A DNA stretch of 43,796 nt from Lachnospiraceae bacterium (GTDB lineage Bacteria > Bacillota > Clostridia > Lachnospirales > Lachnospiraceae): contig JAFSHK010000059.1 in assembly GCA_017440375.1 (NCBI GenBank), positions 69,045 to 112,840 of the forward strand, given 5' to 3'. Both the position numbers and the translations under genes were made by a program. The stretch's first letter is position 1, and every line of letters starts with the position of its first letter. This document shows positions 18,718 to 27,700 of the stretch, in pieces. A model generated the notes under the pieces. It was not told where the DNA came from, did not search any database, and saw only the letters and a list, made by a program, of their open reading frames with translations.

Positions 18718-19419
18718 TTATTCCTCTGTTGGTGTATCACCATAAATTTCATATAAACCATTTTTTACCATATTATCATATGCGTTTATCATATGCTGGT
18801 TAGCAAGTTTTTCGGCTCGGTCAGCATCTTTGGCTTTAATTGCTTCCATAATCTGTTTATGCTCATTATTAGAAGCATTTCCCCTGCTGTTGGTTGAGAG
18901 CGTCTTCTGTCTGACTCTCAAAACATACTGATGAAAATCTTTTAACAAATGCTCTAACATCTTGGAATCACTTGCTTCATACAAAATGTCATGAAAACGA
19001 TTGTCCAATTCTGCCATTTGGTCCATATGCCCTTTTCCGGCATGGAACTCCGCCAGATAAATGTTTTCTTCCATTTCCTCCATCTGCTCTTTGGTAATTT
19101 TCTCTGTTGCCATTCTGGCGCATAAACCCTCTAGCAAAGAACGAATCATATATATATCTTTTACATCCTTTGCCGTAATCCCTGTTACATAAGCACCTTT
19201 ATTCGGAATAATCTGAATCAGCCCTTCTAATTCAAGCTGTCTGAAAGCTTCTCTAACCGGAGTACGGCTAACTCCTAATTCCTCTCCAATAGCAACTTCT
19301 TTTAATTCTTCATATTCTTTGTATTTTCCGCTCAAAATGTCTTCTCTGATTTTCTGGAAGACTCTCCCCCGCAAAGAATACTTGTCATTTACCGCATGCT
19401 TGATATCATAATTATTCAT
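18718..19419 (-). CDS. GntR-family regulator, FadR/FCD subfamily
   Basis: 233 aa. N-terminal winged helix-turn-helix at about 15-80 (GEELGVSRTPVREAFRQLEL, then EGLIQIIPNKGAYVTGIT) and an all-helical FCD ligand domain at about 90-220 with the metal or ligand-binding pattern D-x3-H in DNRFHDILYEASD and later histidines (NEHKQIM, ANQHMINAY). FCD proteins bind small organic acids. Lying between the citrate synthase-like gene and icd, it probably senses a TCA or amino-acid intermediate and controls this operon. A strong palindrome overlaps the operon promoter (20934-20955). The ligand is not known. Confidence 0.92.
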   Translation of the reverse strand: MNNYDIKHAVNDKYSLRGRVFQKIREDILSGKYKEYEELKEVAIGEELGVSRTPVREAFRQLELEGLIQIIPNKGAYVTGITAKDVKDIYMIRSLLEGLCARMATEKITKEQMEEMEENIYLAEFHAGKGHMDQMAELDNRFHDILYEASDSKMLEHLLKDFHQYVLRVRQKTLSTNSRGNASNNEHKQIMEAIKAKDADRAEKLANQHMINAYDNMVKNGLYEIYGDTPTEE

Positions 19420-19493
19420 TTCAATACCATGCCTTTCCGTTTTCCTTCCCTTATTACTTGTTTCCCCTTATTTACTACTTTCTTTTCCATATA

Positions 19494-20909
19494 TCAATTG
19501 CTTTTTAAGGTCAAATTGAGTTTCTCACAAGTTTTTTCAATCTGTGACACCAACTCTTCATCTGTTAAAACGATAACTCGTCCGGAAGCATATTCTTCAT
19601 CCACCCAGATTTTTAATTCTTTCACTAATTCACAGTTTTTATCCAACACTTCATTTTCACGGAGTTTGTAATATGTATTAATCCAATGTGCAATACCTGC
19701 TAAGCCGGAAGTATTCGATACTGCACAAAGTACTGGTCTGTTTAAGAATTTATCCGTATCAAAAATATTGTAAATTTCTTCGTTTTTCAACAGTCCGTCT
19801 GCATGAATGCCGGCTCTTGTTACATTGAAATTCTTTCCGACAAAAGGCGTTCTCGGTGGAATCTCATACCCGATTTCTTTTTCATAGTATTCCGCTAAGT
19901 CTGTAATAACAGTTGTATCCATACCATTCAAATCGCCTTTTAACTGAGCATATTCAAATACCATAGCCTCCAATGGTGTATTACCGGTTCTCTCTCCAAT
20001 ACCAAATAAAGATGTATTGACTCCGGCACAACCATAAATCCATGCTGTTGTAGAGTTGGATACTGCCTTATAGAAATCATTATGTCCATGCCATTCGATT
20101 AAGGACTGCGGTACGCCTGCATGCGTATGAAGAGCATAAATAATACCCTGAACACTTCGCGGAATAACGGCACCAGGATAATTAACACCATACCCCATTG
20201 TATCGCACGCTCTAATCTTAATCGGAATTTTATATTCTTCCATCAATTTCATTAATTCCATACAAAACGGAACTACATAACCATAAATATCTGCTCTTGT
20301 AATATCTTCCAAATGACATCTTGGACTGATTCCCTCTTCCAGACAATCACGAATAACACTTAAATAATGATCCATCGCCTGTCTTCTTGTCATTTTTAAT
20401 TTCAAGAAAATATGATAATCGGAACAACTTACCAAAATTCCGGTTTCTTTCATGCCGATATCTTTTACCAATTTGAAATCTTCCTTACTGGCACGAATCC
20501 AACTTGTAATTTCCGGAAATTGATAACCACGTTCCATACATTTGTATACAGCATCTCTATCCTTCTTGCTATATAAGAAAAATTCACTGGCACGAATCAT
20601 ACCGTTCGGGCCACCTAATTTATGCAGATAATCATAAATTGTTACAATCTGCTCTGTCGTATAAGGCGCTCTGGACTGCTGTCCATCACGAAAAGTTGTA
20701 TCCGTAATCCAGATATCTTTCGGCATATTATGCGGTACTGTTCTATCGTTAAAAGGTATCTTCGGTATCTCTGAATACGGAAACATATTTCGGAATACAT
20801 TTGGCTTCGGTACATCATCCAAAATGTACATATGCTCTTCAATCTCTAATAAATTATTTTTCTCATTCATCGTTACCGGACGATTCAAAAAAGTTCTTTC
20901 GCTACTCAT
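19494..20909 (-). CDS. Probable Re-citrate synthase (isopropylmalate/homocitrate synthase family)
   Basis: 471-aa DRE-TIM metallolyase. Signature TDTTFRDGQQSR at residues 69-80, a catalytic-region RASEFFLYSKKDRDAVYKC, metal-binding HGHND, and the second family signature GERTGNTPLEAMVFEY. It has no C-terminal LeuA regulatory domain and a longer N-terminus than homocitrate synthases. Linked to gntR and icd, it best fits the Re-face citrate synthases characterised in Clostridium kluyveri and relatives (acetyl-CoA plus oxaloacetate giving citrate), which were long annotated as isopropylmalate or homocitrate synthases. Homocitrate synthase is the alternative; context favours citrate. Ribosome binding site GGGAGGAG. 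Confidence 0.82.
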   Translation of the reverse strand: MSSERTFLNRPVTMNEKNNLLEIEEHMYILDDVPKPNVFRNMFPYSEIPKIPFNDRTVPHNMPKDIWITDTTFRDGQQSRAPYTTEQIVTIYDYLHKLGGPNGMIRASEFFLYSKKDRDAVYKCMERGYQFPEITSWIRASKEDFKLVKDIGMKETGILVSCSDYHIFLKLKMTRRQAMDHYLSVIRDCLEEGISPRCHLEDITRADIYGYVVPFCMELMKLMEEYKIPIKIRACDTMGYGVNYPGAVIPRSVQGIIYALHTHAGVPQSLIEWHGHNDFYKAVSNSTTAWIYGCAGVNTSLFGIGERTGNTPLEAMVFEYAQLKGDLNGMDTTVITDLAEYYEKEIGYEIPPRTPFVGKNFNVTRAGIHADGLLKNEEIYNIFDTDKFLNRPVLCAVSNTSGLAGIAHWINTYYKLRENEVLDKNCELVKELKIWVDEEYASGRVIVLTDEELVSQIEKTCEKLNLTLKSN

Positions 20910-20933
20910 GCGTATCTCCTCCCAAACTATCTC

Positions 20934-20955
20934 GTATAATTGTATACAATCATAC
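20934..20955. promoter_or_regulatory. Operator-like palindrome over the citrate synthase operon promoter
   Basis: 22-bp palindrome with one mismatched pair: outer GTAT and ATAC arms around a perfect ATTGTATACAAT core. It covers the -10 of the operon promoter. GntR-type operators are short palindromes with GT and AC at fixed places, so the FCD regulator encoded in the same operon is the natural candidate. Confidence 0.65.
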
Positions 20956-20967
20956 CATTTATGTCAA
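20939..20967 (-). promoter_or_regulatory. Sigma-A promoter of the citrate synthase-gntR-icd operon
   Basis: Minus strand: perfect -35 TTGACA (20967-20962), 17-bp spacer, -10 TACAAT (20944-20939). It begins three bases from the end of the protease gene. Confidence 0.8.
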
Positions 20968-20969
20968 TA

Positions 20970-21857
20970 TCAATACAGCAATTTCTCAATATCAATCATT
21001 CCCCAGCCTTGCTTATTCCAAGCATCCCCCAAATCTTTTGCACTATATACAATTTTTCTTTTTACTTGTTCGTTATTTAAATATGGATATTTCTGCAAAA
21101 GTAATGCCGCTGCACCTGATACAATCGGCGTTGCCATAGAAGTACCGCTTTTTTTTACATAAAAATTTCCTTTATTACTGCAAGACATTATATCAGTACC
21201 TGGTGCTACAACATCCGGTTTACGAATTGGTTCATCCTTATCCCCTCTACCGGAATAATTTTCACACAAATCATTTCTTTTTCCAAAATAACCGCCTTCA
21301 TGACATCCTACTGTAATTATTTTTCGACTTTTTCCCAGCGGCGAAATCGTTCCATTACTTGGTCCTGCATTTCCTGCCGCACAAACTACAACAATTCCCG
21401 CATCCCAGACAGCCTCTAACAACCCGGATACTTCCTCCAGTTTTTTTCGTTCCCCATTTTGCCCAATACCAACAGAAATATTTAAAACCCGAATGCGATA
21501 ATGCAGACGATTCTTTATAACCCACAATAGCCCCTGATACATACTCTCTATAGAACCGTCACCTTCTTTATCTAATACTTTTCCTATACACAGCATACAC
21601 TGCGGTGCGATTCCTCTATACTTGCCACCAGAAGAAAGACCGTTTCCGCCAATACACCCGGCAACATGTGTTCCATGCCCACTGTCATCATATATCATAC
21701 TTTTTTGGTTTACAAAATCTTGAAAAGCTATAATTCTTCCCATAAAATCAGGATGCGGATAAATTCCAGTATCCAGTACCGCTACTGTCACCGGGCTACC
21801 TTTGCATGATTGTTGCAAAATGTCATTGCATCCAAGTTGTCTTCGAACACGAAACAT
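20970..21857 (-). CDS. Subtilisin-like serine protease (S8), no signal peptide
   Basis: 295-aa subtilase. Catalytic triad in standard motifs: D29 in VAVLDTGIYPHPDF, H61 in DDSGHGTHVAG, S240 in SGTSMATPIVSGAAALL; the oxyanion region reads VVCAAGNAGPSNG. There is no signal peptide, and only about 20 residues precede the catalytic core, so there is no long propeptide; intracellular subtilisins are organised this way. It is the last gene after the two LRR surface proteins. The ribosome binding site GGGAG is inside the hairpin at 21858-21899, seven bases before the ATG. Whether it acts on the surface proteins, the sortase or unrelated targets is unknown. Confidence 0.93.
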   Translation of the reverse strand: MFRVRRQLGCNDILQQSCKGSPVTVAVLDTGIYPHPDFMGRIIAFQDFVNQKSMIYDDSGHGTHVAGCIGGNGLSSGGKYRGIAPQCMLCIGKVLDKEGDGSIESMYQGLLWVIKNRLHYRIRVLNISVGIGQNGERKKLEEVSGLLEAVWDAGIVVVCAAGNAGPSNGTISPLGKSRKIITVGCHEGGYFGKRNDLCENYSGRGDKDEPIRKPDVVAPGTDIMSCSNKGNFYVKKSGTSMATPIVSGAAALLLQKYPYLNNEQVKRKIVYSAKDLGDAWNKQGWGMIDIEKLLY

Positions 21858-21899
21858 AAAAAAACTCCCGGCTTTTTCCTTATTTTATGCCGGGAGTTT
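21858..21899 (-). terminator. Terminator-like hairpin that contains the protease ribosome binding site
   Basis: Minus strand AAACTCCCGGC, 16-base loop, GCCGGGAG plus T: an 11-bp perfect stem followed by a T run that leads directly into the protease ATG. The GGGAG in the 3' arm is the only ribosome binding site for that ATG. The structure could end transcription of the LRR operon and, in read-through RNA, hide the protease start. Confidence 0.8.
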
Positions 21900-21925
21900 A
21901 CTTACGGTTACTATTATTCTATTGT

Positions 21926-24793
21926 CTATACTTTCTTCACACGCACGAAACGTTTCTTCCCATTATAGAAGAATAACGCAAGTCCCGTAAAAAGAAGTCC
22001 GACCCCTAAGAACCACTTCGGATGAATGCTGTTATCACCTGTATTAGGTGAATCATCCTTTTCACCGGACAATGTAGTAAAGATTGCCTGTCCGTCATTT
22101 ACCTTGGCTGTATTACCTGAAAGATAATTATAAATACCGTAATACGAGAAATGGGTTGCTTTAAAAATGATACAAGCTGTACCATCTACAGAAGAAATTC
22201 TGCTTTCAACCTCTTCCAACTGGCCATTTGCATCCAGACAAACTACATGAAGATTTTCTTCTCCAACGCCTTCCGGCATCGGTATCGTAATTTCCATCTC
22301 CTGTCTGCCAAGTCCTGTAATCGGGATGGATGTATCAGTTTCCTGCAAAGTTACATCAAATGCTTTTAAATTCGACGGAATCGCATCGCCATAATATGTC
22401 TGATAAGTTTCTTTAATTTCCTTTGCTGCACTGTCACTGTCTACAATCTTAAGAATATAGTCTTCTTCTGCGCCATCCATAATGGCACTGGCTAAACTAT
22501 CATCCTGAATTGACTTACTGCTGATTCGAACCGCAATATTCTGCATACTATTTTCATCTGTTTCTTCAGCACTCTCAGTTTCAGTATCCTGCCTCGGAAT
22601 GTTAACCTTATCAATTGGATACATCTTACCTCCAATATTAACCTCATCCGGATAATGTACCAAAGATACACCATCTGTCTGAATTTTCTTAATCTTAAGA
22701 TAAGATTCCTCTTCTTCAGAACCTTCCGGCGTCCGCATTTCTATGCTACAAATCAATCCTTTAAAACCGGATAGTTCTTCGTCCAGAACAGTCTCGTCAA
22801 AATTAGTCATATTCTGTGGCACTACAGCGATATCCACGCCCGCAAATGCCAAATCTCTATAATTATCATTATACAATTTGGTAGATGTCTTTTCAAAAGA
22901 TAATGTGGGTAAAGTATCTCCTTTAAAAATAACTACATTATCACTTTCCGAAGCAACTGAATCCGTTACGTCAAATGCCCGAAGTCCCACTTCCTCTACT
23001 GCGGATAGTATTTTAATATTCTGCATCGGACATCCTTCAAATGCTCTGTCCTTAATCTGTTTTACATTTTTGCCACCCTCTAAGGTTGTCAAATTACCAC
23101 AACCGGCAAAAGCATTTTCTCCAATTACCTCAACACTATCCGATAAAACAACTTTCGTGATGCCAATATGATTAGCAAATGCACTAGGACCGATTTTCTT
23201 TACACCATCCGGAATCGAAATAATACTATTGCTTCCACGATATGCAAGTAATATACCATCACCTACAATAAGAAATTCACCGTTTCCGTTTTCTTTCCAA
23301 TTTTCAAGCCATGCACTCTTCTCAAATGCAAAAGGCTCAATTTCTGTTACTGTTTCCGGGATGACAACATCAATCAGACTATCACAGTGATAAAAAGCCG
23401 CATATCCAATCTTTGTAACACCTTCCGGAAAATACATCATTCTTATGTCCGAACGAGCAAATGCAAAATCACCGATTTCCGTAATCGTATCCGGCAATTC
23501 AATATCTTCCCTCGAATCCCTGTAATATGCCTGATTAGCAACAATGCTTTCATCAATTATGGTATATTTCGGGAAGAGAGTCCCTTTCTTCTCTGTATTA
23601 CCTATGATACTTGCAATCTTCTCTGTTCCGTCATTTTCTGTTTCTTCAATATTATCTTCCGGTTTTCCTGAATTAACCGTAGCATTGGAATTATCAATAA
23701 AAACAAATGCCTGATTACCAATAATCTTCGTTTTTCCTTTTACAGAAGCATCTTCTTCTGCTTCCAGTGCATTGATATGCGTCACTTCATGATAATAATC
23801 AAACAGCTCTTCCTCTTCCTCCGTTATCATACCCTCATCGTTATCCTCTTCTGCTATATCCGCATCCATCGTTGTTGCAGAAGTATCTTCATATTCAGCC
23901 ACATCTATATCTTCTAATACAAGGCTGTCTGCATATGCTTTTGCAGCACTACCTTCTTCGGCTTCGATTTCTAACTTGGTACACCCATCAAAAGCAGTAC
24001 TATGAATCTCCTGTACGGACGCCGGTATTGTAATCTTACGCAATCTAATACAGTCTTCAAATGCCTTCACATCAATGCTTTTTACAGAATATGGAATTTG
24101 TACGTCCGTCAAATTCGCACAGTTCGAAAACATAAAATCAGATATTTCTGACACATTGTTACTGATAGAAACTTTCTGTATGTTCTTATTTCCCCAAAAA
24201 GCATAAGGTTGTACTTGCTCTACTGTTGACGGCATAATATAGCTTTCATTCTTTCTGCCCGCAAGTAAAGAATACAAAATGTTCCTGCCATTTTTATTAT
24301 AAATAGCCCCATCTTCACATATTAATTTCGGATTATTACTGTCAATATTTACATCTACAAGACTGGTATCTCCTGCAAAAACACCATTTCCAAGTATCTC
24401 TAATCCTTCTCCAATTTCTACCGTTTTCAAAGATGGACAACCTGCAAAAGCCGCTTGTTCAATACTTTCTACAGAATCCGGAATCATTACTTTCTCTAAC
24501 TGGTCGCATCCTTCAAAAGCACTTGCTCCAATTACTTCTACGCTACTTCCGACGATAACATTTTTAATCGTATCATTATCTGCAAAAGCCTCTGCTTCAA
24601 TTTTTTCAACGGAATTAGAAATAGACACGTCCGTTGCCGTGCCATTATATTTCACTAATGTAGTTCCATCCATTTTAAAATCAGATGCAGAAGCGGTTCC
24701 TACCGCCTCCACATCTGACACTGGTATCTGAGTAACAACAATTGCTAATGCTGTTAACATCGCACCTATTGCTTTTCTTATCTTTTTTCCCAT
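21926..24793 (-). CDS. Sortase-anchored leucine-rich-repeat surface protein (955 aa)
   Basis: Secreted wall protein with a Lys-rich signal peptide and hydrophobic core at residues 1-30. Two blocks of BspA-type LRR_5 repeats of about 22-23 residues (about 35-300 and 400-640; units such as IGASAFEGCDQLEKVMIP) are split by a strongly acidic low-complexity stretch (about 300-355). Then comes a membrane-proximal domain (about 750-895) ending in IIFKATHFSYYGIYNY, and a sorting signal at 915: SPNTGD, NSIHPKWFL, a hydrophobic segment and a basic tail. SPxTG-type motifs suit class B sortases of clostridia. The ATG overlaps the stop of the larger LRR gene by one base (TAATG), so the two are coupled. 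The ligand is unknown; BspA-type repeats occur in adhesins. Confidence 0.92.
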   Translation of the reverse strand: MGKKIRKAIGAMLTALAIVVTQIPVSDVEAVGTASASDFKMDGTTLVKYNGTATDVSISNSVEKIEAEAFADNDTIKNVIVGSSVEVIGASAFEGCDQLEKVMIPDSVESIEQAAFAGCPSLKTVEIGEGLEILGNGVFAGDTSLVDVNIDSNNPKLICEDGAIYNKNGRNILYSLLAGRKNESYIMPSTVEQVQPYAFWGNKNIQKVSISNNVSEISDFMFSNCANLTDVQIPYSVKSIDVKAFEDCIRLRKITIPASVQEIHSTAFDGCTKLEIEAEEGSAAKAYADSLVLEDIDVAEYEDTSATTMDADIAEEDNDEGMITEEEEELFDYYHEVTHINALEAEEDASVKGKTKIIGNQAFVFIDNSNATVNSGKPEDNIEETENDGTEKIASIIGNTEKKGTLFPKYTIIDESIVANQAYYRDSREDIELPDTITEIGDFAFARSDIRMMYFPEGVTKIGYAAFYHCDSLIDVVIPETVTEIEPFAFEKSAWLENWKENGNGEFLIVGDGILLAYRGSNSIISIPDGVKKIGPSAFANHIGITKVVLSDSVEVIGENAFAGCGNLTTLEGGKNVKQIKDRAFEGCPMQNIKILSAVEEVGLRAFDVTDSVASESDNVVIFKGDTLPTLSFEKTSTKLYNDNYRDLAFAGVDIAVVPQNMTNFDETVLDEELSGFKGLICSIEMRTPEGSEEEESYLKIKKIQTDGVSLVHYPDEVNIGGKMYPIDKVNIPRQDTETESAEETDENSMQNIAVRISSKSIQDDSLASAIMDGAEEDYILKIVDSDSAAKEIKETYQTYYGDAIPSNLKAFDVTLQETDTSIPITGLGRQEMEITIPMPEGVGEENLHVVCLDANGQLEEVESRISSVDGTACIIFKATHFSYYGIYNYLSGNTAKVNDGQAIFTTLSGEKDDSPNTGDNSIHPKWFLGVGLLFTGLALFFYNGKKRFVRVKKV

Positions 24794-27700
24794 TATGCCA
24801 TCCTTGTTTTTGCTGCATTCTTATCTTTCTTAATAAATAGGATAATAGACAAGCATGCAAGACCTAGTGACAAGAACCACTTCGGATGAATTGGATCTCC
24901 GGTCTTCGGTGTGACATCAAGCAAACCTTCTGTCAGATTGCCTGTATCAACATATACTGTATATGGTGAGAAGTGTGTTGCTGTAAAGGTAACGCATGGA
25001 ACACCATTAATCGTTGTAAACTTCTCACTTAATTCTTCTAACTGCGCATTTTCAACAGGATTATAATCTACTACTGCTCCCGCCATATTGTTACCGCCAT
25101 AGCTTAATAAAGCATCTGGGATCGGAATCGTAATATCAACAGACAGTCCTGTTGTATCAGTAATCTTAGTAGTACCTGTAGAATCATACAAACTGATATC
25201 CATTGCATAGTAAAGGATATTCTCAAGACTACCGTATTTGTTTGTCAATGCGCTTGCTACTGCCTGTGTTGCTTCCTGTGTCTCTGAAATCTTAACAATG
25301 AAGTTATCAGAAGAACCATTTACATTTGCAGTTGCCAAATCTTTATTGCTGATACCAGGTTTTGTAATATCTACTCTTGTATTACCATCCTGCGTATTAT
25401 CCGCATTATTATTGTTATTATTATTTGCTGTACCTGTCACTGTACTAGCTGTTGATGTGGTTGCACCATCTGTATATTCTGCCGTAATCGTAACATTATT
25501 AGACGGCATTACAAATGTTGTTGGTGACACGCTGACACTGGCAAGTGTTACACCCTGTGATTCTGTTGTCCACTTACTAAATACCTTACCAGCAGCCGGA
25601 GTATTTGCTGTAATAATTACCGTTGCTCCCGGTGCATAACTACCACTACCACTACCACCAATAACCGTTACCACGTACTGTCCTGTAGCTGCCGCCGTCG
25701 TCGATGTCGCTGACGTAGAGGACGTCGATGTTGATGTTGACGACGTCGATGATGACGTTGATGTTGCTGACGTTGATGTCGTATTACCAGATGTATTGGT
25801 TGTACCTCCGGAAGTATTTGTGGTTCCGCCGGATGTAGTACCAGTTCCACCAGTATACATCGCCAAAATTGTTAAATTCTTCTGAACATTCGAATATTCT
25901 TCACTACTCCATTTCTGGAATGTATAACCAGAATGAACAGGTGCTTGCGGTGCGATTGCTGCCTTGCCCGGCTCAATGTATTGTGTTGCACCAATTTGTT
26001 TACCATCAACCTGATCGATAAACATAACTGTATACTTACCGTTCACCATGCCACTATCTGAATATCCCTGTGCAACAAAAGTTGTATCCGAAGTAATTTT
26101 ATCACTCACTTCTACATTATTTGTTCCAAGCCATTTCTCAAATGTCCAATTAGCCTTTGCAGGACACTCCGGAACCTCACTGATATAGGTATTATCATCT
26201 ACATAAATCGGATCCCCTACCTGATTTAAATCAGAATCTAAGAAAACAACTTTCCACTGATCACTTATCTGCTCATAAGTAAGTTTATACTCATCGGAAT
26301 AAGTATCTGCATATCTACGCGCTGATGAATCCTCATATGTACGAACCATCGTCCATGCTTTCGCATCATCACTTTCAAATGCCCTTGCAGAAATAAATAC
26401 TTCGGTTCCCGGAACGGTCAATTCTACAAGCTTCAAGTCATTTACAAAGGCACCTTCTTCAATGTTATTAACACTTCTAGGTAATGCAAGTCTTGTTAAA
26501 TCGCTACAATTCTTGAAACAATCCTTCGGCACTGCTACCAAATCATCTGCTTCTGACAAATCAACAAGATTGATATACTTACATTCTTCAAAAGCGCCTT
26601 CCTGAATCGCGCTGACATTGGCAAGATTAGGATCTGTAGAAACACTGACCTGTGCTCCTCCAACCAAATTGCCTCGTGCCGGCAAACATTCTTCTATTGT
26701 ATAAGACTCATCTACATTAACGGAATAAACAATACCATTTTCTGTCTTATAGTAATCATTATCTCCAACAGAAATCAAGGAATAACAACCTCTAAACGGT
26801 GCCGTTCCAATATCCTTACAGTCAGGTCCAAGGATTACATATTGCAATCTTTCACAACTATCAAAAGCATAATCCGGCAAATACTTCACGTTACTCAACG
26901 TCACAGATTCAACCCTGTCATTTCCACGCTTATACTGCTCATAGTTTGTTTCACCGGAACTATACTTATCATAATAATAACCACTAAATAAACCAGGTGT
27001 AATATCGGTAACCGTATTTTCATCTGTTTTATTCTTGTTATTATACATGTTATAAGAATCAGTGCCAATTCGGTCTCTATCTAAATAGATTCTGGCATTG
27101 TTCTTATTCTTAGCCGCTTCCATACCTTCCCCATTGCTGAATCCATAAGCATCAATCGATTCAACTCCGGTTGGTACAACGATATTCTTCGTTGCTTCTA
27201 CCAAAGCGCGCTCTTCTTCTGTCGGAGCTCGATAAATATTACCGGATTCCGCATTCTGAATCACATCGTATGGATACGTAGTATAGAATGGTGCCGGATT
27301 ATCTGCTGCTTCTACCACAAGTGGATCAAACAACATATCTGCAAGTGCAGTGAGAACAGTTGGTTCCTCTGTATTATTAGATGATGTTAAAAATGTCTGC
27401 CAATTGTTACAGAAATCACTATTAACCCACGGACCATACTCACTTGATGCATAAACTGCCGCCTTTGCTGCCGTAGGGTCAACGGTGTCATTTACTGCCG
27501 CTTTCCATGCTTCCGCAAAAGCCTTGCGATAAGAATCATACTCGGTAGCCTTGTATATCTCATAATATCTGGATTCCATCATGTTCTCATAGGAACCGTA
27601 ATTGCCACTTGCTATTTCAATACTATGTGCATCGTTCAGAACATCGCTAATCTGATCATATTTTGGATAATCAAGCAATGTGACAAGCCGTGTATTAGCA

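Noticed and set aside
25690-25850. Repeat tract considered as a CRISPR array
   Set aside because: Units are short, irregular triplets within an open reading frame, with no constant repeat or unique spacers.
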